From an uncultured Lachnospiraceae bacterium (GTDB lineage: Bacteria; Bacillota; Clostridia; Lachnospirales; Lachnospiraceae), in NCBI GenBank assembly GCA_900316165.1, contig ONBW01000007.1, forward strand, positions 1 through 60,316: DNA of 60,316 nucleotides, in the 5' to 3' direction. Position 1 is the stretch's first letter. Every line of letters starts with the position of its first letter. Positions 51,501 to 59,238 of this stretch are shown piece after piece. Position numbers and translations under genes: made by a program. The notes beneath the pieces are model-generated. The model worked only from the letters and a program-made list of their open reading frames with translations. It was not told the origin of the DNA and did no database searches.

Positions 51501-54421
51501 TTTGTGGCTGTTCCAGCTTCAGGCTGTATTTCAGCTTTCTTTTCTTTATCAATTACATACGGTCCAAGGCCACACCTCAGATCTGCCTTGTGTCCTTTTA
51601 TCTGATCAAAGCATAACAAAAATCCTGTAAGTAGCCCTGTTATGCGAAGTTTCTCCTGGTCATCAAGCTTCTGGTAGGAAGTATCCGAAAGATCGGTAGT
51701 ACCATCCGCACTGTAAAGTTCTACCATTACCCTTCCAGGTTCTCTGTCACTTTCTGCCGTATTAAACGATGCAGTAATTGAAGGCAGGTCATCCTCATAC
51801 TGTTCCTCGTAGAGAATCCTGACCGTTGACTTGATAACCCCATTTTCATCTTTTCTTGAAGTGAGAAAGACGGCATCGCTGGCCTCTCCTGTTTTAACAA
51901 TTGCCCCTGGCAGCATATAAAAAATACCGTTCTGCCAGACAGCAGCCTTAAGCGAATTCTCTATAAGAACATCCCTGTAGTAATACATGATGCCGTTATT
52001 TTTTATACCACATACTGCCCCATTTATCTCTACCTGATTTCCTTCCTCATCCAGATCATCTCCTATGTATGCTGTTCCTTTCTCTTGATTAATAATACCG
52101 GCTTTCTGAGCTTTTATAACTGCATTTTTCACATATAGATGGCCTTCATTTTTTATTCCTGTGCCACACGATCCGGTCTCTTCTGAAATCTGGGTATCAT
52201 CACTAATAATAACTGCTCTGCCACTCTCTTTGACACAAATGCCATACCCCTGAAGCGAAGTCCAGATATTTGTCTGTGCTGTCCCGTTTATTTCCATATA
52301 TCCGCCCATGGCATCATCTTCAAGAATATTATCAGAGCCATTTTTTCCGATTACAATTCCTCTTAACCTGCCGTTCAGAGTAAACGGCTTCCCGCTCTCT
52401 ATATATACTGACCCAAACTGGGCATCTATCCCTGTATCTGCGGCATTAATTTTTCCTCCTGTTATCGTAAGGATAGAATTATTTCCAAAATCCAAAAAAG
52501 CCGATACATCATTGTTCCTTGTCGCTGCTCTTTCTACTATCTTTGCCCTTTCCTGATTTCCCTCTCTTATTACTATAAAATTCCTTATGATACCGATATT
52601 TCTGTTTTCTGATATTCCTGTATCATCTGATGTGATTTTAATATCATCAGGAAGATCAAGTCTCATACAGTTATAGATACCACAGCATTCTGCTCTGTCT
52701 TCCTCTGCCACAGTTTCCCAAGCCCCAGAGTGGGTTGTACTGATATTCACATTCTCCTCTATGATAAGGTTTCCACGGTTTTGAATTCCAAAACTGTTAG
52801 TCTCTGCATCCTCTAAAAAAGCACCTGTAATTAAAGACATGGTAGTATTCGAAACCGTCACAATACCTTTTTCACCAATTTTTTTCTGATAACTTTCCCC
52901 GTCAAAAAGCTCCCCGCTAAGCGCCTCCTCAACTGCTGCGTAGGAAGCATCATCAAATACATCAATACCTCTAATACCATAGATCTGACATCCACTTATA
53001 TATAAAGTCCCGCTTGATCTGAAGTCAAAAGCGTCTCCGCAGTCACCTCTCGCTTCACAGTCAGTAACCGAAGCATATGAATCACCCTGCAGCAGCATTC
53101 CATTGTATCTGCCATAAATGGTGCTTTTCGACACACTTACATCTGCCTTAACACTTCCTGAATTCTGTACCAGAATGCCTGTTCCAGCATAGTCTTCAAA
53201 GTTAGTATAGCTGAATCTACCCTTTTCACCCATTCCGTATAGATATGAATTTCTGATAGTGGCATCCCCATTTCTAGGGACTATAGCACTATTATGGGCC
53301 AGAACAGTACAGCTGTCTAAGACCAGATGTCCTGTAGAAGACTCATGCTCATCAAAAGTGCTGTCATATCCTACCTCTATTCCGCAGCCAGCATCACTTC
53401 CAGTAGAATTCACTATTTCATACTCACCACCATAAGTCTTTGTATATACAAGTGACCCTGAAAACGCATGCAGTACTGCACCAGATAGATTAAGCTTAGC
53501 ACCATTAAACACATGGAAAATAAAGCCGTAAACGCCTCGCTTTATAGTATGGCCACCACCTGCTATAGTCACACTTGAAATAGACCCACTTACAAGCCAT
53601 CTCTGTCTTGGAAGGCCATCTATATCTGACTGCAGGCTGCCACAGTCTATTTCCGCACCCAATGAAAGTGATGAATACTTATGAACTTTTTCTTTTAGAT
53701 CATAAGCATTGCGAATTATGGTATCCTGTGGTGTAGTTCTCACATCTGAAAGGCTTCCACTAACCGTACGGCTCTCTTTGACATAGTAGGTATATGGTTC
53801 TGGATTACCCTCAGAATTTATCCTGGTTCCTGGTCTTGGCGAGTCGAAGTAATATGTCTGCGTATAGGATATAACAACAGTATAGGTCTCATAATCCAAC
53901 AGATTCGAAAGTCTGACCGTACAACTGTTACCTGAAGATGACAACTCTATTTCAGCAGCTCCACTGTCATTTCTGCCTGCTCCTGTCGTATCCCAGGAGC
54001 TAAGAGAAAATACCACAACGTCAGTATAACCATCACTGCTTTTCGATGGCACAGAAAAATTCATGGTTTCTTTATATCGCCCATTGCCAGAGGACGCCGC
54101 AACCTTTCTGTCAGCTGTTTTTATAAGTACTGGTGTCTTATTGGATTTCTTTTTGTTTTTCTTATCTGATTCTCCAACAGCTGACGGCTTAATTAAAGAA
54201 TCTTTCTCAGATGTCGCTGTTTTAAAAGAGTCCTTATATGCACCAGCTTCAGAATTATTTTCTTCAATGATCTCGTTTTTTATTTCCCGTTTTTCATACT
54301 TCTCATCTTTTAACTGATTTTCGCCTGCATATACACTCAAACTCCCAAAACTCCCAGGCAAAAATAATGCCAGTGCCAATATGCCTGCAAGTCCTCTTTT
54401 GATTCGTCTCCTCTTCTGCAT
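48530..54421 (-). CDS. Giant exported surface protein with beta-helix and Fn3-like regions, last gene of the Tad-like operon
   Basis: A 1963-residue protein. The signal peptide (about 1-33) has an RRRIKR start and ends YAG. A polar spacer leads to a long right-handed beta-helix-like region (about 240-880) of short strands with turns such as NSYLYG, SKSTIYGRYNG and GTLYISGCQIYGIRG. An InlB/Flg_new-like part (about 1070-1230) holds two AVWD motifs, FYAVWD and RIYAVWD. At least three Fn3-like units (about 1450-1760) follow, e.g. SIHLTWD, KPKVSVYEND and RSIRLKLKEQ. There is no LPXTG, membrane helix or cell-wall-binding repeat at the C-terminus. GAGGGGAT precedes the ATG, nine bases after the previous stop. 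It is probably an adhesin or pilus-displayed protein. Confidence 0.85.
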   Translation of the reverse strand: MQKRRRIKRGLAGILALALFLPGSFGSLSVYAGENQLKDEKYEKREIKNEIIEENNSEAGAYKDSFKTATSEKDSLIKPSAVGESDKKNKKKSNKTPVLIKTADRKVAASSGNGRYKETMNFSVPSKSSDGYTDVVVFSLSSWDTTGAGRNDSGAAEIELSSSGNSCTVRLSNLLDYETYTVVISYTQTYYFDSPRPGTRINSEGNPEPYTYYVKESRTVSGSLSDVRTTPQDTIIRNAYDLKEKVHKYSSLSLGAEIDCGSLQSDIDGLPRQRWLVSGSISSVTIAGGGHTIKRGVYGFIFHVFNGAKLNLSGAVLHAFSGSLVYTKTYGGEYEIVNSTGSDAGCGIEVGYDSTFDEHESSTGHLVLDSCTVLAHNSAIVPRNGDATIRNSYLYGMGEKGRFSYTNFEDYAGTGILVQNSGSVKADVSVSKSTIYGRYNGMLLQGDSYASVTDCEARGDCGDAFDFRSSGTLYISGCQIYGIRGIDVFDDASYAAVEEALSGELFDGESYQKKIGEKGIVTVSNTTMSLITGAFLEDAETNSFGIQNRGNLIIEENVNISTTHSGAWETVAEEDRAECCGIYNCMRLDLPDDIKITSDDTGISENRNIGIIRNFIVIREGNQERAKIVERAATRNNDVSAFLDFGNNSILTITGGKINAADTGIDAQFGSVYIESGKPFTLNGRLRGIVIGKNGSDNILEDDAMGGYMEINGTAQTNIWTSLQGYGICVKESGRAVIISDDTQISEETGSCGTGIKNEGHLYVKNAVIKAQKAGIINQEKGTAYIGDDLDEEGNQVEINGAVCGIKNNGIMYYYRDVLIENSLKAAVWQNGIFYMLPGAIVKTGEASDAVFLTSRKDENGVIKSTVRILYEEQYEDDLPSITASFNTAESDREPGRVMVELYSADGTTDLSDTSYQKLDDQEKLRITGLLTGFLLCFDQIKGHKADLRCGLGPYVIDKEKKAEIQPEAGTATNGRTGTIVLSCLLSGIYDSDFPVKDDRITSKTPEVTEFYWREPQEFTTAPLTFEEDRCRIFWNKKEITAGLKQIGYRDRDKDGYKKIIYDKDRIIRIYSEDHTFYAVWDTNFSMIFDGNGQTNGVPNYTREPVDGTFVFDGNTGPDGTYDEYFIKNITRKKFDYESMTDRIYQHQTSFQGFSFDKNAIYKDDGVYCKGDKLHGPSEIVSDESFIEDYPNFGALSFYIYAVEKGQVSIDNGKASLRIYAVWDEYPVLSAYDSSFYADELSDESAVLDRLLSEKAVTASDFEDGDIDRKYIKVYTDPIKKIFSVDALKQMGDSGSVSVYYSVTDKNDADLKRFKQNLSVAQAKVYVMSDDAEDTTDDIPDSTDRGNAGTSSDTFYSAPIYVRAVSSADLDSLEPKSVWREESYRKLLGQAAEESQATEKWVFDSDDIIRSKEFLYKKNCDALTWRNEFIANCVLDEKTAENQKNKPLIVNEGLSSIHLTWDIKSEIDTTEITLSQWGDSSIKTIERKTNQKMCSGIVFSDLKPNEHYLVTADFYYRGKKLMTCKETVHTKKLEKPKVSVYENDTGEDQKLRLSFEKDSRARKYIIERKCLKGVKPEGYRVIKEIDEFTENENGEKYFDFDVITYHTAIGDEGVYRYRVRALGSRLASDELTEQSEYSNEIETAFLKRPYISSTEAGCRSIRLKLKEQTAADFVRIYYQTKTGERHYMDLEPDKENSCIISKLMSDDTIYSISAEAHVISSDGGKEYTSRKSEVVEEKTLKLTAPKLLYKKQKDIYTGEGIRLVFQFDKNADFYQVKEDLLFPEKSKGEYETVDTSQVEPEEGIPSDAEISSEIDEKASDELDVDETEVSAAERIENSEVLYAQYYREGGDSRVSEYTVRSVYRTLDDKEFYIESDTVRAAFIKKQETSSKKIERGSTLTEQITPDENASVYLITMQNGDTEETIYIPSERTNIILYSPNSSRIVTSKRTVLIYDGVEYKGVC

Positions 54422-54430
54422 AGAATCCCC

Positions 54431-55090
54431 TCACCTGTATACTGCTATACGCTTTGTAACTCCGTTTTCTTTTTGTTCGTTCCATCTGACAAAGGAATGC
54501 CCCTTGTACTCTGGTGCCTCTATATCAGCTGTCACCTTCATTCCAGACGCAAATCTCTTCTGATAGTACAGATAATCCTCTCCCTCTAAGTAGTCAAAGC
54601 CTGCCTCCTTGGCAGCCTGCCACGGAATATAGTAATTTATATACTCCGATGGTCTTCTGCTCTCTCTTTCTACTATCTGTACCGTTGACGCACTGACTGT
54701 TCCTGTCTTTCCGTTCGGATATGTAAAATACTCTGTCACCTTAGCTGAAAGTATCCCTTTATAGATGTCAGCTGCCTTGATCTCTATCTCAACACGCTGC
54801 CCTGAGTCAGAGCTGTCAGCAGAATAGACTTCTCCATTTTCAGAGACAACTCTGCCATCTGTTTTCATTTTGCCAAGGAAGCTTGTGATAAAATCTGCTG
54901 CAAGTGCGTCATTATCATTTATCTGTGTCTTCTGTGTGAGGCAGGCATTCTCAAGTGACTGCCTGGCTGACACTTTAAGTGCCCTCTCAAGTTCTGTCTG
55001 CCTCAGGTCTTTAGAATGGACACTCATCAGAATAATAACCACCAGAACAGTCACTATCGTGCTTATACAAACTATTGCCACATGTTTCAT
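54431..55090 (-). CDS. Single-pass pseudopilin-like protein of the Tad-like operon
   Basis: A 219-residue protein. An N-terminal membrane helix (about 4-23) starts almost at the first residue, followed by an extracytoplasmic domain with a helical stalk (25-75) and a beta-rich C-terminal part ending in RIAVYR. The shape is that of TadE/TadG-like minor pseudopilins, without a clear leader. The C-terminal KVTADIEAPEYKGHSFVRWNE has a repeat-like flavour also seen in the giant protein downstream. It overlaps the previous gene by four bases. Confidence 0.7.
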   Translation of the reverse strand: MKHVAIVCISTIVTVLVVIILMSVHSKDLRQTELERALKVSARQSLENACLTQKTQINDNDALAADFITSFLGKMKTDGRVVSENGEVYSADSSDSGQRVEIEIKAADIYKGILSAKVTEYFTYPNGKTGTVSASTVQIVERESRRPSEYINYYIPWQAAKEAGFDYLEGEDYLYYQKRFASGMKVTADIEAPEYKGHSFVRWNEQKENGVTKRIAVYR

Positions 55091-55617
55091 TCCCTGCCCC
55101 TCCTCTTGTCTACAAAAACAAAAATCTGGTAATTACTTACAATGGAATTTGAGTCAGTAACCGATGTTACAATCCTGTATGTCCCAGGCAGATTAAACTC
55201 CAGATAGGAATCGCTGCCTGACATATCTACATGAACTACCTGATCGGTCACCTCATAACCATCACTATGGCGGTCATTTTCTCTCAGCAGATATACTGAA
55301 TTGATGTGTACTCTCTTAGCATTGCCATTCTTCAGTCCAATAAGAGCCGCTGCATCTTTTTCATAGTAAACTTTCTGATAGAGTCCCACCTTCATATCAC
55401 CCTGCATAGCTATATTATCAGCATGGATAGAAAGCCTGTCACCTAGAGCTTTCTCCCCTTCCTCTGCCTCAGCCTTGATAATCCCACTGTCTAAAACTCC
55501 TGTCATTTGACCTGACAGCATAAAGAGGCCTATCCCTGTAAAAACAAGAGCCATTATCAGTACAAATGTCACCCCGGAGATTATAGAATTCCCATATTCC
55601 TTTATCAGTGCGTGCAT
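55087..55617 (-). CDS. Pilin-like protein with LIKEYG start and extracellular domain
   Basis: A 176-residue protein. It starts MHALIKEYGNSIISG and runs into a long hydrophobic helix (to about 36), then a beta-rich extracytoplasmic domain of about 135 residues. The first 12 residues match those of the 33-, 48- and 61-residue proteins of the operon. GGGAGGA precedes the ATG. It may be a minor subunit that carries the domain outside while sharing the filament-forming helix of its small neighbours. Confidence 0.75.
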   Translation of the reverse strand: MHALIKEYGNSIISGVTFVLIMALVFTGIGLFMLSGQMTGVLDSGIIKAEAEEGEKALGDRLSIHADNIAMQGDMKVGLYQKVYYEKDAAALIGLKNGNAKRVHINSVYLLRENDRHSDGYEVTDQVVHVDMSGSDSYLEFNLPGTYRIVTSVTDSNSIVSNYQIFVFVDKRRGRE

Positions 55618-55630
55618 ACTTCCTCCCTCT

Positions 55631-55777
55631 TTACAGCAGATACCCGCAGTAAGATGTCATAATACTGTGCAGGGCTCCGCTTCTGCTTAAAAAAATAAAC
55701 GTAAAAAGCCCTATTACTGCGATAACAGCAACTGCTCCAGCTATACTTTCTCCATATTCCTTTATTAATTCCTGCAT
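55631..55777 (-). CDS. 48-residue Flp-like pilin
   Basis: A tiny frame: MQELIKEYGESIAGAVAVIA, a helix to about residue 30, then SRSGALHS and a short tail ending GYLL. AAGGATGGGGAGA precedes the ATG, and it sits 17 bases after the 33-residue gene and 13 before the 176-residue one. The EYG signature, hydrophobic helix and size are those of Flp/Fap pilins, but no leader with a Gly cleavage site is present. A longer overlapping frame in another register is a shadow. Confidence 0.75.
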   Translation of the reverse strand: MQELIKEYGESIAGAVAVIAVIGLFTFIFLSRSGALHSIMTSYCGYLL

Positions 55778-55794
55778 CTGTCTCCCCATCCTTT

Positions 55795-55896
55795 CTAGGT
55801 GATAACATTCAGAAACATTGTAAAAAAACCAGCGATCAGTATCCCTGTAATCACATACAGGATGGCTTCACCATGATCTGCAATAAGCTCCTTCAT
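55795..55896 (-). CDS. 33-residue membrane peptide, Flp-like
   Basis: A very short frame, MKELIADHGEAILYVITGIL followed by 13 more residues, with GAGGAAA before the ATG. It is almost entirely one helix. It has the same first-ten-residue pattern as the other small subunits (ADHGEA in place of KEYGES). It sits between the 115- and 48-residue genes with short gaps. It is either a minimal pilin or an accessory peptide. Confidence 0.6.
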   Translation of the reverse strand: MKELIADHGEAILYVITGILIAGFFTMFLNVIT

Positions 55897-55906
55897 AGAC
55901 TTTTCC

Positions 55907-56254
55907 TCATGTCATAACTGACGATACAGAGTGTTTAGTCGTAAAACCTATGACCGGCACTCTGAAGCTGTAATTTAGTGTTGCTCTGGCATAAGAGATA
56001 TGCTTTTTTCCATTCTGTCTGGCTTTTACAACCTCAAGCGCATCTTTTCCTTCACCAAACTGTTCCTTTGCATCTTTTCTGCAGGCCTCTATGACCTCGT
56101 CCGAATAATTGGAATTCTCGATTTTCTCCACATATCCAAGTAGTGCCCGGTTCGCATTAGACGCCTGTATTGAAGAGGCAATAAGGCTTATCCCCATACT
56201 CGTAAGCAGGAAAAAGAAAAACAGTCCTGCAAATGATTTAAATACTGTCTCCAT
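55907..56254 (-). CDS. TadE/DUF4320-like single-pass protein
   Basis: A 115-residue protein. A hydrophobic segment (about 8-28, FAGLFFFFLLTSMGISLIAS) is preceded by METVFKS. A helical and beta-rich extracytoplasmic part includes ANRALLGYVEKIENSNYSDE and ends with LNYSFRVPVIGFTTKHSVSSVMT. The shape and position resemble TadE-like pseudopilins or DUF4320 proteins of clostridial Tad clusters. It starts nine bases after the platform protein gene. Confidence 0.65.
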   Translation of the reverse strand: METVFKSFAGLFFFFLLTSMGISLIASSIQASNANRALLGYVEKIENSNYSDEVIEACRKDAKEQFGEGKDALEVVKARQNGKKHISYARATLNYSFRVPVIGFTTKHSVSSVMT

Positions 56255-56263
56255 ACTCTCCTC

Positions 56264-57613
56264 CTATACGATTCCTGTCGCCATACTGCCCATATATACT
56301 GCAAACAGAAGGATCATATCGCAGACAAGCTTCAAGCCTCCTGTAAGCTGTGGTGCAAGAAAGAGCGCATACATTCCTGCAAGAGAATCTGAATTCTGCT
56401 GCCTTTTTGCCTTGTCACTCATCTCCTGATTTCGTTTGATGATCTCCGAAATCTGACCTCTGGCCTCTCCACCTTTTCCTTCTGAGATAGAATAGAGCAT
56501 CTTCATCGTACTCCTGACCTCCGGAAGCGTGAATTCAGACAGAAAATTCATATATGCCCTCTTGTCATTCGGATCTATCCTGAGTGCCCCTATCATCTCC
56601 TTCAATGCAGGTTTTAAGATTGCCGGAGCATTGTCATACGATTTAAAAATTGCCACCTGTACATTCTCAGACTGCATAAGGAGTGAAAGCTGCATAAGCC
56701 ACTCAGGGAAGCAGGCCTTGATATGCTCCTGCAGATGCTTCTTTGCTGTACGCTTGCCTAAAGAATCTAAAATGCCATTTCCGTACTTTTGAAATCTCTC
56801 ATACTGCCGCAGATACTCTTTCTCCTTGTCCTTATCGTCTGCTAAATACCCGGCTGTAAGAAGCGAATCCGCCTTGTAATAGATCAGAAGATCTAAGACA
56901 AGCACCACTACTGTAACCGCCTGTGCAAATGGATTAGCTGACACATCAAGATTCATCTGGCCTGCCATATAGTAGATCATCGAGCATAGAAGCAGCGAGG
57001 TGATGATGGAAAGCACTATCTCTCTTCTCTTCACCTTCTTTTCCTGCTGCAGCGAATAAACTCTGTCAGCCCACATCCTTCTCGATTCAAGAAGCAGCTC
57101 AATAGACTCTGAATACTCACCACCTAAGGCTTCAGTTCTAAGAGCGAACCTGTGCATTACTGTAAGTCCCTCATATGGATATTCCTTCTCAATACCCTTT
57201 AATGCCTTCTCCTCAAAATCAGATTCGTTATAAGTATTCTTGATATGGTCTATAGCTTTCTCAAGAGTTTTTTTCATCTCTCCCTCTTCGAAGATATCAT
57301 GAGTATCCTCAAGAGAGGTCAGAACCTTTCTGCTCTTCATAAATGAGTAGAGAAACTGCTCCATGTAGATGTTAAGATCTGAGAATTTCTGCTGATAATA
57401 TCTGTTCCTGTAGGTGTTCCTTAAAAGAAGAGGAAGTATAATCATTCCAGCTATAAACAGAATTATCTGCGGTATTACATGCAATCCAAAAAATCTTCCT
57501 AGTAAGAACAACCCCAATATAACAAACAGATACCTGAAAAATGCCTGCTTAGGTGAAAATACATATCCATACGCTGCCAGCTCATCTGACAGCTGCTTTC
57601 TGTTTCCTGCCAA
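56264..57613 (-). CDS. Fused TadB/TadC-type platform membrane protein
   Basis: A 449-residue inner-membrane platform protein of the type II secretion F family. Membrane helices lie at about 27-65 (two), 195-245 (two) and 420-447. Two cytoplasmic helical regions lie between them, one at about 75-190 (MEQFLYSFMKSRKVLTSLED, LRTEALGGEYSESIELLLES) and one at about 300-410 (FPEWLMQLSLLMQSENVQ, FTLPEVRSTMKMLYSISEG). Two T2SSF-like halves suggest TadB and TadC in one chain. Translation must start at TTG (57613) or a weaker internal site, because no ATG lies near; it begins 32 bases inside the ATPase gene behind GGGGGATGA. Confidence 0.8.
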   Translation of the reverse strand: MAGNRKQLSDELAAYGYVFSPKQAFFRYLFVILGLFLLGRFFGLHVIPQIILFIAGMIILPLLLRNTYRNRYYQQKFSDLNIYMEQFLYSFMKSRKVLTSLEDTHDIFEEGEMKKTLEKAIDHIKNTYNESDFEEKALKGIEKEYPYEGLTVMHRFALRTEALGGEYSESIELLLESRRMWADRVYSLQQEKKVKRREIVLSIITSLLLCSMIYYMAGQMNLDVSANPFAQAVTVVVLVLDLLIYYKADSLLTAGYLADDKDKEKEYLRQYERFQKYGNGILDSLGKRTAKKHLQEHIKACFPEWLMQLSLLMQSENVQVAIFKSYDNAPAILKPALKEMIGALRIDPNDKRAYMNFLSEFTLPEVRSTMKMLYSISEGKGGEARGQISEIIKRNQEMSDKAKRQQNSDSLAGMYALFLAPQLTGGLKLVCDMILLFAVYMGSMATGIV

Positions 57614-58889
57614 CGAAAGTCATCCCCCTTCTCTTTCTCTTTATGAATTCATCCTCCATGTCTGTAAGCATTCCGGCCACCTGTGCCTGCCTCTCTTCAC
57701 TATCATAGGAGGAATCGTCTCTGTACTGTGCTCTGCTATCTGCGACTGCCAGCGCATTCCTGTCACGGGTTAAGACATACTCCTTAACCGGGATCTCCTC
57801 GTCCGAAGAATTTTCCAGCGTTTCAGGAGTCTTTTCAGTCTCTTCGTAACTGTACGGATCATCTATATGAGCCTCTGCAAATTTCTTCTTTATCACTTCC
57901 GGAAAATCACAGTCCGTAGGCTCACCCTGATCAAGAACCAAAACACAGCTGTTTTCTCTATTTTCCCTGTAAAAAAATCCAATCTGGTCTACATACCTGA
58001 TCAGATCAAACGCTCCATTATCCCGCTTCTTAAGCTTTCTTCTGATAAGTACAGCCACATCTATAAAGCTGTAGATGTCATTCTCAAGCCTGCCCTCAGA
58101 GCGCAGATTCCCAGCCATATTCATCATACGGTCAGGGACCTTTCTGACGTCATCTGTGTGAAGCGTCGTCATACCTCTTACTCCTGTAGAAAAGCCTTCG
58201 AGCAGATAAACTACCTCTTTGCTTCTCGCCTCAGATAGCATCATCCATTTCGGATTAAGTCGTAGACAGGTCTTAATAGCTTTCGTATAATCCATAACTG
58301 GGTTGATACGCAGCTCAACTGAATCTGCTCCAGGATTTAAAAGACTGTAATGCCACTCTGGGTTGTCCTCTATCGTAATAACTCTCTGTTCTACAGGGAT
58401 ATACGAAGAAAAATACTTCGCACACTCAGTCTTTCCTACGCCTGGCTCTCCACAGAAGACGAGATTCATCCTCGAGTGCACACAGTTTATCAATAGATTT
58501 ATCATCTGATCTGACAGATACCCGTCCCTTACCATTCCCTCACGGGTAAGTCTTGTAAAAGGCATAGACTTTCTGATACAGATAGCCCTGCCAGTAATAG
58601 CTGCTGACTCGTGGACAATAGTTATACGAAGTGTATCCGTTTCAGCCTCGAGTACGGGAGACTGTTTGTGAAACTGCTTGCTGACACAGTTCGCGACTCT
58701 CTTCGTAAAAGCATTAACAAACTCTTCAGGAAGCTGCTTATCAGACGGATACCTCTGATTTCTCGTATCCGAAAGCCACAGCCTTCTGCCATCAAAGTCT
58801 ATGTCAGTAATAGACTCATCTGAAATATACTGATAGAGAGGCCCGAAAAACTCCGGGCTGATCTCCACCTTTTCTTTTTCTTCCGCCAT
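57582..58889 (-). CDS. tadA: TadA/CpaF-type secretion ATPase
   Basis: A 435-residue hexameric ATPase. The N-terminal domain (about 8-110) contains ITDIDFDGRRLWL. The motor domain has Walker A FCGEPGVGKTEC (about 145-156), an Asp box ITIEDNPEWHYSL, Walker B-like MMLSEARSKEV (about 208-218) and a His box GMTTLHTDDVRKVPDRMMNMA. Beyond about residue 320 a charged, probably disordered tail of about 110 residues (acidic, then KRKRRGMTF) exceeds the usual end of the family. GAGGTGAT precedes the ATG. Confidence 0.9.
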   Translation of the reverse strand: MAEEKEKVEISPEFFGPLYQYISDESITDIDFDGRRLWLSDTRNQRYPSDKQLPEEFVNAFTKRVANCVSKQFHKQSPVLEAETDTLRITIVHESAAITGRAICIRKSMPFTRLTREGMVRDGYLSDQMINLLINCVHSRMNLVFCGEPGVGKTECAKYFSSYIPVEQRVITIEDNPEWHYSLLNPGADSVELRINPVMDYTKAIKTCLRLNPKWMMLSEARSKEVVYLLEGFSTGVRGMTTLHTDDVRKVPDRMMNMAGNLRSEGRLENDIYSFIDVAVLIRRKLKKRDNGAFDLIRYVDQIGFFYRENRENSCVLVLDQGEPTDCDFPEVIKKKFAEAHIDDPYSYEETEKTPETLENSSDEEIPVKEYVLTRDRNALAVADSRAQYRDDSSYDSEERQAQVAGMLTDMEDEFIKRKRRGMTFVGRKQKAAVR

Positions 58890-58911
58890 ACATCACCTCA
58901 ATTCTCTATGA

Positions 58912-59097
58912 TCAAGGTGATGTCGGTAAAACGCCTTTGCTGGCATTCGAGAAAAATCCACTGATAAGGTCGGAAAAAGCTTTTCCAACGACACTCGACC
59001 CATCTTTTCCGATAAGAAATGTCACAAGTGCTATAAGTGCTAAAATGGCCACTACTGTAATCAGGGCTGGCCCATATTCCTTGAGTATATCCTGCAT
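58912..59097 (-). CDS. Flp-like pilin, 61 residues
   Basis: The first gene of the operon. The product starts MQDILKEYGPALITVVAILA, continues through a 22-residue hydrophobic helix, then has a Gly/Ser-rich polar part (GKDGSSVVGKAF, ISGFFSNASKG). AAAGGGGAT precedes the ATG. As the longest and most promoter-proximal of the LIKEYG proteins it is the likely major subunit. There is no prepilin leader with a Gly at -1. A larger overlapping frame (58898-59218) lacks a ribosome binding site and pilin features. Confidence 0.78.
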   Translation of the reverse strand: MQDILKEYGPALITVVAILALIALVTFLIGKDGSSVVGKAFSDLISGFFSNASKGVLPTSP

Positions 59098-59123
59098 TCT
59101 GGTATCCCCTTTCGATACATGCT

Positions 59124-59138
59124 GCCGGCGGAGCCGGC
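59124..59138 (-). other. GC-rich hairpin in the leader of the Tad-like operon
   Basis: GCCGGC (59124-59129) and GCCGGC (59133-59138), a self-complementary pair with a three-base loop, lie 26 bases upstream of the first start codon. No T-run follows, so it is a leader structure rather than a terminator. Confidence 0.5.
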
Positions 59139-59209
59139 GTTAATTGATCTGGTAAAAATAAGACGCGTCCCCAGCACTGCTTCTTAAATATCAGCTGTGC
59201 TTTTTTAAA

Positions 59210-59238
59210 ATGATACACTCAAAAAGCCCCTAATTCAA
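59210..59238 (-). promoter_or_regulatory. Promoter of the Tad-like operon
   Basis: TTGAAT (59233-59238) and TATCAT (59210-59215) with a 17-base spacer on the minus strand, four and five matches to consensus. The leader would be about 105 bases long. The 387-base gap up to the Mrp gene is otherwise AT-rich and holds only the Mrp terminator. Confidence 0.6.

Noticed and set aside
55605-55808. 67-codon minus-strand frame
   Set aside because: It is out of register with the 48-residue pilin-like frame, which has a good ribosome binding site and conserved N-terminus.
58898-59218. 106-codon minus-strand frame
   Set aside because: It overlaps the 61-residue pilin-like gene in another register, has no ribosome binding site and no recognisable protein features.
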